64,000 nt of DNA from an uncultured bacterium (GTDB lineage: Bacteria > Cyanobacteriota > Vampirovibrionia > Gastranaerophilales > Gastranaerophilaceae). The position numbers and the translations under genes are program-made. Shown here piece by piece: positions 19,015 through 29,198 of the stretch (within the stretch, counting starts at the first letter, position 1; each line of letters opens with the position of its first letter). Below the pieces are notes generated by a model. The model searched no databases. It was not told where the DNA came from and saw only the letters and a program-made list of their open reading frames with translations. The stretch spans positions 19,593 through 83,592 of the forward strand of contig CACYUI010000003.1 of NCBI GenBank assembly GCA_902777605.1. The letters run 5' to 3'.

Positions 19015-20328
19015 TTAATTACCTGTTTTTAACAAATCTATAATTTTTTCAAATTTCATACTTCTTGAAGCTTTTAAAAATATAGTAGTTTTGTTATTTA
19101 TATCCGACTTTATGAATGGGACTACTTTTTCTATACTGTCAAAGTGTTCTGCATTTGGGATTTCATCAGTAATATTTTTTGACAAAGTTCCTACAGAAAT
19201 TACTTTGGTTTCTTGTTTAAAGTTTTTATGAGTTGCTATATACTGCCCCAATTCTTTGTGATACTTGACTTCGTTTTCACCAAGTTCTCCCATATCACCT
19301 AAGATAAGCACATAATCATTATAATGTTCAAAAATAGTATCGACAAATGCTCTCATTGATTCAGGGTTAGCGTTATAACTGTCATTTATAATCTCATAAC
19401 CTCCTGCATTTACTCCTTCCCAGCGTTTTTCTATCGGATGATATTTTTTAAGCCCGTTTTGAATTTCACTAACATCCATACCAAGTTTAAGCCCTGTATT
19501 TATAGCAGAAAGAGCATTTTCTATATTGTAATCTCCTCCTACATTGAGCTCATAAACATTGTCCTGATATTCAAATTTAGAATAATGAGCATCTTTTTCT
19601 AAAATTTTAACATCAGAGATTGAATAAAATATTTTTTCACCGTCAAAGTCTACAGTTTTCTTAATTAATTCATCATTATGTGCAATAAAATATTTACCTC
19701 GTTGATATTTTACAATTTCACATTTTGCTTTTGCAATATTCTCTCTTGAGCCAAGTCTGCCTATGTGAGCAGTTCCGACATTAGAAATAATCGTAATATC
19801 CGGCTCTGCATACTTTGATAACAGTTCAATTTCACCCAAACCGCGCATGCCCATTTCTAATACCAGAACTTCTGTATCAACAGGCATTTCAAAAATAGTT
19901 TGACAAAAACCAATTTCATTATTATGGTTTAGAGGTGTTTTAAAAGTCTTAAAGTGTTCTTCTAAAACTGACGCAACAAGCTCTTTTGTTGTTGTTTTAC
20001 CCGAACTTCCCGTTATAGCAACTACTGTCGGATTAATTTGATTTCTTCTATAGTTTGCAAGTTGAAGATAAGTTGTTAAAGTATCAGGAACTTTTATCGT
20101 TAAGGCATTATACTTTCTGTCATCAGTACAAAATGCCCCGACTGCACCCTTCTCAAGCGCTTGCTCAATAAATTTTTCACCGTCAAAAGATGCACCTTTT
20201 AGCGGCAAATAAAAATCTCCGCTTTTAATTGTTCTTGTATCTGTAGAAATTTTTACTTCTCTTTCAAGCTCTTCTTTTGATAAACTTATATTCTGTCCAA
20301 TTGCTTTTAGTATATCTCTAATTTTCAT
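19015..20328 (-). CDS. murF: UDP-N-acetylmuramoyl-tripeptide--D-alanyl-D-alanine ligase
   Basis: A 437-residue Mur ligase that adds D-Ala-D-Ala to the peptidoglycan precursor. It has VAITGSSGKTTTKEL (ATP loop), TPLNHNNEIGFCQTI, LEMGMRGLGEI, NDSYNANPESMRAF and a C-terminal LGDMGELGE. The family order of N-terminal, central and C-terminal domains is complete. Its ATG is preceded by TATAAT with six bases between them, so the mRNA is probably leaderless. It is divergent from mnmE. Confidence 0.93.
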   Translation of the reverse strand: MKIRDILKAIGQNISLSKEELEREVKISTDTRTIKSGDFYLPLKGASFDGEKFIEQALEKGAVGAFCTDDRKYNALTIKVPDTLTTYLQLANYRRNQINPTVVAITGSSGKTTTKELVASVLEEHFKTFKTPLNHNNEIGFCQTIFEMPVDTEVLVLEMGMRGLGEIELLSKYAEPDITIISNVGTAHIGRLGSRENIAKAKCEIVKYQRGKYFIAHNDELIKKTVDFDGEKIFYSISDVKILEKDAHYSKFEYQDNVYELNVGGDYNIENALSAINTGLKLGMDVSEIQNGLKKYHPIEKRWEGVNAGGYEIINDSYNANPESMRAFVDTIFEHYNDYVLILGDMGELGENEVKYHKELGQYIATHKNFKQETKVISVGTLSKNITDEIPNAEHFDSIEKVVPFIKSDINNKTTIFLKASRSMKFEKIIDLLKTGN

Positions 20329-20334
20329 ATGCTA

Positions 20335-20364
20335 ATTATACGCTGATTTTTTTTAGGTTACAAT
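20335..20364. promoter_or_regulatory. divergent -10 boxes for leaderless murF and mnmE
   Basis: On the minus strand TATAAT (20340-20335) is followed by six bases and the murF ATG. On the plus strand TACAAT (20359-20364) is followed by six bases and the mnmE ATG. Transcription should start at or next to each initiation codon. There is no room for a ribosome-binding site. No strong -35 box is seen for either. Confidence 0.55.
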
Positions 20365-20370
20365 AATTTT

Positions 20371-21702
20371 ATGAACATAAGAGATGAATTTGATACAATA
20401 ACAGCAATTGCAACTCCGCATGGAACAGGTGGCGTCGGGGTTATAAGGATTTCAGGAGATAAAGCATTTGAAATCATTGCAAAAATTTTTACAAACCCTA
20501 ATTTTGAACCGAGAAAATTTAACCATGGCTGGATTACTGACGGAGACAAAAAAATTGATGAAGTAATTGTTCTTCCTTTCTTTGCACCAAACAGTTATAC
20601 AGGCGAAGATGTTGTTGAAATACAATGCCATGGCGGTATAAATGTCGTAAGAAACATTCTTGAACTTGTTCTTAAAAACGGTGCCAGAATGGCAGAAAAA
20701 GGAGAATTTACAAAGCGTGCATTTTTGAATAAGAGAATGGATTTATCTCAGGCAGAGGCTGTAGCAGATATTATTCACTCCAAGACATCTGATTTTGCAA
20801 AAGCATCTGTTAAAAATCTTTCAGGAGTTTTAAAAGCAAAAATTGACAGCATAAGGAATGAAATTTTTGAGGTTTTGTCTAAAATAACTGCAGGAATTGA
20901 TTTCCCTGAAGATGTGAAAGAACCTGAATACGATTATTTGATTTCAAGTTTTGAAAATATTATCAACTCCATAGACTCTGTACTTTTAGGCGCAAAAAGT
21001 TCCAATATATTTAGACAAGGTGCCTCTGTTACAATTATAGGGAAACCTAATGTAGGAAAATCTTCGCTTTTTAATGCTCTTTTAAGTCTTGATAGAGCAA
21101 TCGTTACGGATATAGCAGGTACAACGAGGGATGTACTCAGAGAAACCTTGGATTTAGGGATTCCCATTACTTTAATTGATACCGCAGGAATTAGAGAAAA
21201 AGGAGTTAACGAGATTGAAGCAATCGGAATAGAATACTCAAAACAATCAGTAGATGAAGCTGATTTGATACTCTTTGTTTATGATGCTTCTCAAGGTCTA
21301 AATGATGAGGACAAAAAAGTTCTTGAATTATTAAAAGATAAAAACTATATTTTAATTGCAAATAAGTCGGATATGGTTAGTAAAAAAGAAGATAATGCAA
21401 TAAATCTTTCTGCAAAAACAGGTGAAGGAGTCCATGAACTTAAGGAAATTTTAAAGAAAAAAGCTTGTGATATAGAACCCGAAAATTTAGAATTCATAAC
21501 CAATACCCGCCAGCAGGAGTGTTTACAGAAAGCAAAAAACTCTTTAGAACAAGCTCTCTTGGCTTCAAAACTTAAAGAACTTCAAGATTTAATTTCTATT
21601 GATGTAAAATCTTCTCTTTTAGCACTTGATGAACTTACAGGCGAACTTATTACAGATGATATTCTGAATAATATTTTTGATAATTTCTGTATCGGAAAAT
21701 AA
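20371..21702 (+). CDS. mnmE: tRNA uridine-5-carboxymethylaminomethyl modification GTPase
   Basis: A 443-residue GTPase that works with MnmG to modify U34 of certain tRNAs. The N-terminal domain has DTITAIATPHGTGGVGVIRI. The G domain has IIGKPNVGKSSLFNALL (G1), TDIAGTTRD, DTAGIRE (G3) and NKSD (G4). The protein ends FDNFCIGK, the family signature with its functional Cys. The start is fixed by the -10 box at 20359-20364. Confidence 0.95.
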   Translation: MNIRDEFDTITAIATPHGTGGVGVIRISGDKAFEIIAKIFTNPNFEPRKFNHGWITDGDKKIDEVIVLPFFAPNSYTGEDVVEIQCHGGINVVRNILELVLKNGARMAEKGEFTKRAFLNKRMDLSQAEAVADIIHSKTSDFAKASVKNLSGVLKAKIDSIRNEIFEVLSKITAGIDFPEDVKEPEYDYLISSFENIINSIDSVLLGAKSSNIFRQGASVTIIGKPNVGKSSLFNALLSLDRAIVTDIAGTTRDVLRETLDLGIPITLIDTAGIREKGVNEIEAIGIEYSKQSVDEADLILFVYDASQGLNDEDKKVLELLKDKNYILIANKSDMVSKKEDNAINLSAKTGEGVHELKEILKKKACDIEPENLEFITNTRQQECLQKAKNSLEQALLASKLKELQDLISIDVKSSLLALDELTGELITDDILNNIFDNFCIGK

Positions 21703-21776
21703 ATGCTTAACAGATTTACTTTAGTTATATTTTATGTTCTAATGGAAGTAATGGGTTATGAATAAGAGGAGGAATT

Positions 21777-22265
21777 ATGGCATCAGAAGAAAGAACATTC
21801 GTTGCGATTAAGCCTGACGGTGTAAAAAGAGGTTTAATTGGCAGAGTTATTGAAAGATTTGAAGATAAGGGATTCAAAATCGTTGGTATGAAGCTTTTGC
21901 AGGTAACTCCCGAGATGGCGGCAAAGCATTATGAAGAACACAAGGGCAAATCTTTTTATAACAGATTAATTTACTATATAACAAGTGCACCGATTGTTGC
22001 TATGGTTATTGAAGGTTATAACGCTGTAGAAAGTGTTCGCCATACAGTTGGTGCTACAAATCCTTTGAATGCTGATGTAGGTACTATTCGTGCCGATTTT
22101 GGACAAATTATGGAATACAATATTGTGCACGCATCAGATTCTCTCGCAAGCGCTGAAAGAGAAATCAATATTTACTTCAAGCCTGAAGAAATTTACGATA
22201 ATTGGCAGTCTATGTCAGAGATTATCGCTTACGACGAAGAACGATATAATCAACAAGGAATATAA
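21777..22265 (+). CDS. ndk: nucleoside diphosphate kinase
   Basis: A 162-residue enzyme that balances nucleoside triphosphate pools. It has FVAIKPDGVKRGLIG at the start, the active His in NIVHASDSLASAEREI, and GATNPLNADVGTIRADF. It is roughly ten residues longer than typical bacterial Ndk, owing to the C-terminus. An AGAGGAGG site precedes the ATG and a clear terminator follows. It stands alone 74 bases after mnmE. Confidence 0.95.
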   Translation: MASEERTFVAIKPDGVKRGLIGRVIERFEDKGFKIVGMKLLQVTPEMAAKHYEEHKGKSFYNRLIYYITSAPIVAMVIEGYNAVESVRHTVGATNPLNADVGTIRADFGQIMEYNIVHASDSLASAEREINIYFKPEEIYDNWQSMSEIIAYDEERYNQQGI

Positions 22266-22294
22266 TTAAAGTAACTGAGTAATTGAATAGAATT

Positions 22295-22328
22295 AAAAAA
22301 GGAAAATTAAACCTAATTTTCCTTTTTT
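22295..22328 (+). terminator. rho-independent terminator after ndk
   Basis: The arms AAAAAAGGAAAATTA (22295-22309) and TAATTTTCCTTTTTT (22314-22328) pair perfectly around a four-base loop and end in a T run. Confidence 0.85.
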
Positions 22329-22494
22329 TATTGCTTTTCTATGATTATTTCGGGAGAAGTAAGTGTGAACAAATTGTAAAACTTTTAATACTTATTAGAT
22401 TTAATTGTAACAATTCTAATAAAGCGTGTTACAATTAGTCAATTTCTGAAAGCTATATGACTTTATATTAATATAGGTGTAAAAGGTTAATTAA

Positions 22495-23838
22495 ATGGTA
22501 GATTACTCTGTTACAAATTACAATCCGTATAATATGTATTATAACTATGGGTATTATTATCCTTCATACAATGGTGCATATACACAACAGTATCAGAATG
22601 TACCTTTGTATGATTTCAATACATTGAACTACAATTACAATAATCAACCTAATACAGTTACATTCAGTGCTAATAGTCAAATACAAGCAGAAACAAAGAA
22701 ACAGGGAATGTCTACGGGTGCTAAAGTTGCTTTTGGTGCCGGAATTGCTACAGCATTGGCTATAGGTGCTGATTTCGTTTTTTGTAAAGGAAAACATGTA
22801 AAATCAATTTTTGGCAAAGCAGGAAATAAGGGTGGTGGCAGCACTGGTAAACCTAATGCTAATCCAACAAATACAACTCATTCTACAACTACAATGCCGA
22901 AAAATACTCATGCAACAGAAACAAGTACAACACAAGTTCCAATTAAGACAAGCGCAACACCAACATTACAACAAACAAATTCTACGCCAAATGGTTCTTC
23001 AAACAATACAGCCCTTGCCAACAGTGTTAATGCAAGTTCTAATGTCCCTAATGATAAAATGAGAGTATATATTGCAAAGAAATACAATACTGGTATAGAT
23101 TATAATAGCAGACCTTGTGGTAATTACGCAGATGCAATTTATCGAAACTATTTAGGAATTAGAACTTGTCCTAAAGATTACTATAGCATGAACAAATCTT
23201 ATGATGTGAATAGACTATTTGATATTTCAAGTAAAGGTAGGAAAGGTATTTGCGTTGATGATAATGACGGTATGGGTTGGTTCTATAGACAGGCAACTAA
23301 AAATCTGCAAACAGGTCAAGCACAACCTAAAGTAATTGAAAGAATTAGTTTAAATGTGTATCCAGATGAAAATTTGATTAAAGCTCTTGATGATTTCATT
23401 ATACATTCAAATGTCAATGTTGAATATAAAGTTCCACAAGTATTTAATGATTGGCTAACAAGACATGACCCCATTACTATGTATTTTAGAGAAAATATCC
23501 CCAAAAGCGTTAAAGATGAAGTCATTAGAATAGTTACTCCTTATATCAGAAAATCACCTAAAGGAGAAGTTATGCTTGGTACAAAACTTGCAGAAGGAGT
23601 ATATCAAATTCCCAATCCTACAGAACAAGATGTTTTAAACCTAATAAAACGAGCAAAGAAACTTGGTGATGATAAGTTGATTGAATGTTTAGAAAGCACA
23701 AATCATGTTGTTAATGGTGGTGCTGGTTTATACAGTTATTCTCATGGTAAACCTGTTGTAAAGGCTTCTGCAGGACAATTCAAAGCTGCTGAAATGTTAA
23801 TAGAAGATTTGGAACGCTTTAAAAATGGCAGTGTATAG
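22495..23838 (+). CDS. Tyr/Asn-rich membrane-anchored protein with C-terminal globular domain
   Basis: A 447-residue protein that I do not recognise. Residues 1-55 are extremely rich in Tyr and Asn (YYNYGYYYPSYNGAY). NTVTFSAN follows near residue 57. A Gly/Ala-rich hydrophobic helix lies around 75-98 (GAKVAFGAGIATALAIGADF). Next comes a low-complexity Thr/Ser/Asn linker to about 185. The rest is globular: KMRVYIAKKYNTG, ERISLNVYPDENLIKALDD, MLGTKLAEGVYQIPNPT. The layout of leader, membrane helix, linker and domain suggests a surface-exposed or secreted effector. AAAGG lies just upstream of the ATG. Confidence 0.6.
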   Translation: MVDYSVTNYNPYNMYYNYGYYYPSYNGAYTQQYQNVPLYDFNTLNYNYNNQPNTVTFSANSQIQAETKKQGMSTGAKVAFGAGIATALAIGADFVFCKGKHVKSIFGKAGNKGGGSTGKPNANPTNTTHSTTTMPKNTHATETSTTQVPIKTSATPTLQQTNSTPNGSSNNTALANSVNASSNVPNDKMRVYIAKKYNTGIDYNSRPCGNYADAIYRNYLGIRTCPKDYYSMNKSYDVNRLFDISSKGRKGICVDDNDGMGWFYRQATKNLQTGQAQPKVIERISLNVYPDENLIKALDDFIIHSNVNVEYKVPQVFNDWLTRHDPITMYFRENIPKSVKDEVIRIVTPYIRKSPKGEVMLGTKLAEGVYQIPNPTEQDVLNLIKRAKKLGDDKLIECLESTNHVVNGGAGLYSYSHGKPVVKASAGQFKAAEMLIEDLERFKNGSV

Positions 23839-23928
23839 TATTACTAGGCGACTTCTTCCAGCCTATTCAAGAAGTTGTACAGATTAACTACAAGCCGTAA
23901 TACATCTTAATTAATTTCTGCCCAACGC

Positions 23929-23957
23929 TTGACAAAATAAGGGTTATAGTAAATAAT
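23929..23957 (+). promoter_or_regulatory. strong promoter for candidate antisense RNA
   Basis: A perfect TTGACA (23929-23934) is followed by 17 bases and AATAAT (23952-23957), which matches TATAAT at five of six positions. Transcription would begin near 23964, just before a strong hairpin, and run antisense to the small peptide at 24014-24085. Confidence 0.5.
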
Positions 23958-23963
23958 GTGTAT

Positions 23964-24078
23964 ATAGGGGAAGCCCCAAAGAAAGCGACTTCTCTGAGGC
24001 TTCACTTAGTACCCTATGAATGCAATTTTAGTGCTACTACGAGCGTTGTTAATGCTACTCGTAGCATTATTATTTTGT
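23964..24078 (+). ncRNA. candidate antisense RNA of a type I toxin-antitoxin pair
   Basis: From the promoter at 23929-23957 the RNA would begin with a 15-base-pair hairpin (23970-24003). It would end after a second hairpin, TAATGCTAC/GTAGCATTA (24050-24058 and 24061-24069), followed by the AT-rich ATTATTTTG. Length is about 115 bases. It has no open frame of its own and is complementary to the last two thirds of the peptide gene and to its 3' hairpin. This is prediction from layout alone. Confidence 0.35.
23970..24003 (-). terminator. 15-bp hairpin ending the candidate toxin mRNA
   Basis: Read on the minus strand, GAAGCCTCAGAGAAG pairs with TTTCTTTGGGGCTTC around TCGC, with G-U pairs only where needed. 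It begins 10 bases after the peptide stop. There is no long U-tract, so it may be a stabilising 3' structure or a terminator. On the plus strand the same hairpin would form the 5' end of the antisense RNA. Confidence 0.5.
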
Positions 24079-24085
24079 CAATCAT
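24014..24085 (-). CDS. candidate small hydrophobic toxin peptide (23 aa)
   Basis: A 23-codon frame, too short for usual gene calling. It reads MIDKIIMLRVAL then TTLVVALKLHS. It is preceded by a near-perfect ribosome site, AAGGAGGG, seven bases before the ATG. One short membrane-spanning stretch with a basic end resembles the putative holin-like and TxpA/BsrG types of type I toxin peptides (for example the MLxF..LVVALLTLVV pattern). A strong hairpin follows the stop, and a consensus promoter fires antisense RNA across it. Against this: it is short, and no homologue could be checked. Confidence 0.45.
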   Translation of the reverse strand: MIDKIIMLRVALTTLVVALKLHS

Positions 24086-24365
24086 AGCGTTACCCTCCTT
24101 CCTAGCCACCGATTTCTTAGTAAAAGGGGTAAATAAAGTTTGTAGATTGATGTTAAAATGACTCCACCTATTGTAAAAGCGTGTGTGGGCAAAGGCTGGT
24201 GGTACTACCCAAAGTGCATTCTACTATAAATTGACAGGCATGTAAATCTTTGGGCTATGCTTGCTTAGTTAGTATGCCGTGTTGAACAATTGTCATTAAA
24301 CACGACAAAACCTTTATTTTTAAATCTTCTAATTACATATAATTTTTGTGAAATATAATTAATAG

Positions 24366-26056
<1,691 letters not shown>

Positions 26057-26162
26057 ATCCGATACTCTTTTGGGGTTACTGCATTAATATACTTATATAC
26101 TAATATTATATACTATGTATAACAATTTCTAAAGTCCATGTATAATGTGATATTTACAATTG

Positions 26163-26191
26163 TTTACATTTATTTGTATAAAATATATAAG
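26163..26191 (+). promoter_or_regulatory. promoter for the GH13-like gene
   Basis: TTTACA (26163-26168), 17 bases, then TATAAG (26186-26191). It lies about 80 bases before the start of the gene at 26269. Confidence 0.5.
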
Positions 26192-26268
26192 CATGATATT
26201 ATTCTTATACAAAATTGAGAGAGGATAAATTCCTCAAATCCGACTGCACACAAATAAGGAGAATCCCA

Positions 26269-28542
26269 ATGTTAGGTTTTTTGTTTAAAAAAGAAACAGA
26301 GAATTCTTGTGAAGCTTTAAATTCTTTTTATGCTAAATTGCGTGAAATGTATTCTTTTGACTCAATTAGCGAAGATAGAAAAGAATATTTAAAAGAAGAA
26401 ATGGCACATTACGGATATCTCCCTTATCCGCAAATAAAAGCATTGGAAGAACTCTCCGATGCCGAAGTTTTGTTTGCACTTGAATCGAAATGGGAACAAA
26501 ACGGTGTTTTTGAAAACGGAAAATTTAATTATACAAACACAAGCGTTTTATCAAGAAATAATGTTAAAAATTCCGGCTGGCTTCAAAAAGAAGGTCACGA
26601 CATAAAGCTTACAAACCTCGCAGGTCTGGGAAACGGAAACGAGTCAGAAGAATGCGGCAAATTTATGGATTGGCTAAGACAATTACTAATTCTTCCAACA
26701 GGTAATATTGAAAACGGCATCTTTAACACTACAATGTATCTGATACCTTTTCATCCGCGTGAATTCGGTTGTGCCTATCTTCCGACTGCAAGCTGTGTAA
26801 GTCCGAATTTGGAAGACAAAGAATTAAAAGAAAAAACAGGACTTGATGCAGACGGTCAGGTAAAAATGTTTATTGAGATGACTCAACTTGCAGGACACCC
26901 TGTTATATATGACATCCTTCCGCAAACAGGAAGGTTCTCAAAGCTTGTTTTATCAAATCCTGATTGTGCTAGATGGTTTGATATAAATGCGCTGATTGAA
27001 GAACTTAACAAGCATGTAGATAAAGAAGCATCTAAACTTTCCGAAAAATATTCAAAAGACGATTTAGATATAGTAATCGGTATTTATAAAAAAGATATAA
27101 AAGGTGAAAGTATTGGTGATTTAACAGAACACTACCAAAATATTTTTAACGAAATTAATGAAAATTTAATAGAAACAAAGAAGTTTCTTTCAAACTCTAT
27201 GCTTGAAAGAAGCATTCAGGAAAAACTTCATAAAAAAGCGAGAAATATAATAAGCAGAGTTTTGAATAATAAAAGCAAAAAGCTTACCGAAAAAGATATT
27301 ACAAAGCAGGGTGAAATAATTCAAGCACTTATTAGCGAAGGAATGTGGCCGACTCCCGGCGGTGCTTGGTGTTCTGCAGGCGTTCCTGCTTTTGACAAAA
27401 TGAGTGAAGGCGCATCTTATCCTATGTTTAAGCACTACAAATTCAATGGCGAAGATGTTACAGAATATGCTAATTTAGACTGTCAAACACCATTCTATTT
27501 TGTAAATCTTGAAAGCGGAAAATATAACAATGATGTCATAAAATTCTTTATTGATTATTTGAAAGATATGCAGTCAGAATTTAATTTTGACGGATTTAGA
27601 GTTGATCATATCGACCACATTGTTGATGAAGTTTCCGAAAAGGATGGAGTACCGATTAGCTACAGAGCACCGAGAAAAGTTTTGGGAATGTTAAATGCTG
27701 CTATGAAAGACAAAATCCCATACTTTGCAGTTCTTGGCGAATATATGCTTTGGGATAATTTTTACAGAGAATATCACGAAGATATGGATTTTGACCTTCT
27801 TTGGGGAAATGACATTGTTTCTCAAAGCTCTAAAACTCCAGAAGCGATTGCACAAGACAATTTGTACCTTTCAAACTACAATTTGTCTTCTAAAAAATCA
27901 ACACCGCTTTCAATTATGAAAACATACAATAATCAAGACGGAGAATTTGAAGCCATTGACCGTTACCCGGGTCAATTAGGTCAAGAAGGAGCTTTGTTCA
28001 AATGGTTTAAGTATAAATTCCTTCCGGGCGGAAGGTTTGCTCAAAGACCTTGTATGTATATAGATGGTGATGAGTCTTTCACAAAAACAGGTATGGAGCA
28101 TGTTATCGGAAACGAAGTTTCTATGGTCAGAGCAAAAAATTATGATTTTTATGCAAAATTTGATGCTATTGACAGATTTGTGAAAAACAACACTGTTATT
28201 ACAGACGGTGAAGCGCATGTTATAAGACAAGATGATGACGGCTTCGTTGTATGGCAAATTCAAAAAGAGGGTGTAAAAAATTCTATCCTTGTTATTGCAA
28301 ACTATCAAGCTCCAAGTGAAAAATTCTTGGTTGAAGATAACGGAAACTCTTGGACGGAAACAAGGGAAGGCAGAGAAGTTTTTGATAAAACCATTGAACT
28401 TTCTTGCGATTATTCAATTGTTTCCGAATACAGATTTGACGGCAAAGACTACATTGAAGAAAAATTTGTAGCAGCGACAAACTCACTTTCTTTTGGAAAA
28501 TTAATGCCATCTGAATTTAAGATTTTTACGGTTATTAAATAG
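26269..28542 (+). CDS. GH13-like alpha-amylase-superfamily protein
   Basis: A 757-residue glycosidase-like protein. The barrel signatures are present: YLIPFHPREFG, DGFRVDHIDHIVDEV with the likely nucleophile Asp, and AVLGEYMLWDNFY with a Glu in the acid/base position. MEHVIGNEVSMVRAKNYDFY follows. The N-terminal part is helical and unlike standard amylases, and a charged helical insert sits near residues 245-365. It probably acts on alpha-glucan or a related sugar polymer, but the substrate is unknown. The start at 26269 has AAGGAG nine bases before it; an upstream frame extension lacks this. Confidence 0.7.
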   Translation: MLGFLFKKETENSCEALNSFYAKLREMYSFDSISEDRKEYLKEEMAHYGYLPYPQIKALEELSDAEVLFALESKWEQNGVFENGKFNYTNTSVLSRNNVKNSGWLQKEGHDIKLTNLAGLGNGNESEECGKFMDWLRQLLILPTGNIENGIFNTTMYLIPFHPREFGCAYLPTASCVSPNLEDKELKEKTGLDADGQVKMFIEMTQLAGHPVIYDILPQTGRFSKLVLSNPDCARWFDINALIEELNKHVDKEASKLSEKYSKDDLDIVIGIYKKDIKGESIGDLTEHYQNIFNEINENLIETKKFLSNSMLERSIQEKLHKKARNIISRVLNNKSKKLTEKDITKQGEIIQALISEGMWPTPGGAWCSAGVPAFDKMSEGASYPMFKHYKFNGEDVTEYANLDCQTPFYFVNLESGKYNNDVIKFFIDYLKDMQSEFNFDGFRVDHIDHIVDEVSEKDGVPISYRAPRKVLGMLNAAMKDKIPYFAVLGEYMLWDNFYREYHEDMDFDLLWGNDIVSQSSKTPEAIAQDNLYLSNYNLSSKKSTPLSIMKTYNNQDGEFEAIDRYPGQLGQEGALFKWFKYKFLPGGRFAQRPCMYIDGDESFTKTGMEHVIGNEVSMVRAKNYDFYAKFDAIDRFVKNNTVITDGEAHVIRQDDDGFVVWQIQKEGVKNSILVIANYQAPSEKFLVEDNGNSWTETREGREVFDKTIELSCDYSIVSEYRFDGKDYIEEKFVAATNSLSFGKLMPSEFKIFTVIK

Positions 28543-28587
28543 GGAGTATATTTACGATTAAGTAAACTACGAATAATATAGGGATTC

Positions 28588-28618
28588 ACCGGCTTGATAT
28601 TTAAGCCGGTTTTTCTTT
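28588..28618 (+). terminator. rho-independent terminator
   Basis: ACCGGCTT (28588-28595) and AAGCCGGT (28603-28610) pair around a seven-base loop and are followed by TTTTCTTT. It ends the GH13-like gene. Confidence 0.85.
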
Positions 28619-28680
28619 AAGGGGAAGGGTAAATATATGTTGGTTCATAAACAAACTACAAGCCTGCTGCACAGAGTATA

Positions 28681-28881
28681 TTATGTATCCGAAATTACCT
28701 TCCTACATTCTTCAACAAGTAAAAATGCCGATTCGATATTTTCTGACAAAATTGAAATTAAAGTTCCTTCTTTTGCGCTTCCGTCATATACATCACCAAG
28801 TGTTTCCAGAAGATTAATTGAATCCAAAAGTTTGCTTGAGATTTTTGTGCTCATTGTTGCCAAATTTTCTTTTATTTCCAT
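28681..28881 (-). CDS. small helical protein divergent from an RHH regulator
   Basis: A 66-residue acidic, fully helical protein with a C-terminal Cys (LLVEECRKVI). The ATG at 28881 has GAAGGA nine bases upstream. I do not recognise the family. It is transcribed away from the ribbon-helix-helix gene at 29002, and repeated sites AAGTAGAATT lie between them. The same arrangement recurs at 35.6-36.0 kb, so it may be the partner of that regulator. Confidence 0.6.
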   Translation of the reverse strand: MEIKENLATMSTKISSKLLDSINLLETLGDVYDGSAKEGTLISILSENIESAFLLVEECRKVISDT

Positions 28882-28909
28882 AATCGTTTTCCTTCTATTT
28901 TGTATTACC

Positions 28910-28982
28910 AAGTAGAATTAAATATAACAAAATAGAATTGAATTGTCAAATAAAATGCTATAAACTCATACTAAGTAGAATT
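28910..28982. promoter_or_regulatory. direct-repeat operator, AAGTAGAATT
   Basis: Three near-identical decamers lie between two divergent small genes: AAGTAGAATT at 28910-28919, AAATAGAATT at 28930-28939, and AAGTAGAATT at 28973-28982. Direct repeats of this size are usual binding sites for RHH repressors. The last copy is about 20 bases before the RHH start. Confidence 0.5.
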
Positions 28983-29001
28983 TATTAAAAGGTATATTCA
29001 A

Positions 29002-29151
29002 ATGGCAGATGAAAAGAAAAGAATGACATTACTCATAGACCCTGAAATATTTGAAAAGTTTAAAAAACTTGCGATAGAACAAAACCGCACAGCAGGAAAC
29101 TTGGGTACAAAGCTTGTCAACGATTTTGTAAAAGAAAATTTTAAGCAGTAA
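29002..29151 (+). CDS. ribbon-helix-helix (Arc/CopG-like) DNA-binding protein
   Basis: A 49-residue protein. KKRMTLLIDPEIFEKFKKLA is the beta strand and first helix of an RHH dimer, followed by NRTAGNLGTKLVNDFVKEN. Its paralogue at 35864 shares the F-E-x-F-K-x-A core and the VKEN end. An AAAAGG site precedes the ATG. It probably represses its own promoter through the repeats at 28910-28982. It may be an antitoxin-like regulator or a small autoregulator. Confidence 0.75.
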   Translation: MADEKKRMTLLIDPEIFEKFKKLAIEQNRTAGNLGTKLVNDFVKENFKQ

Positions 29152-29198
29152 AAATTTTATCGACTTAGTAAAGCCGACCTATATTAAAATAAAATGAA

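Noticed and set aside
23958..24161. 67-codon plus-strand frame across the structured spacer
   Set aside because: It reads through two strong hairpins and the antisense of the peptide gene, has no ribosome site, and the product lacks any protein-like pattern. RNA structure explains the region better.
23839..24260. Whole spacer as the remnant of an IS200/IS605 element
   Set aside because: The hairpin with GAAGCC arms recalls ends of such elements, but no tnpA or tnpB remains could be found in any frame. It stays a possible alternative to the toxin-antitoxin reading.
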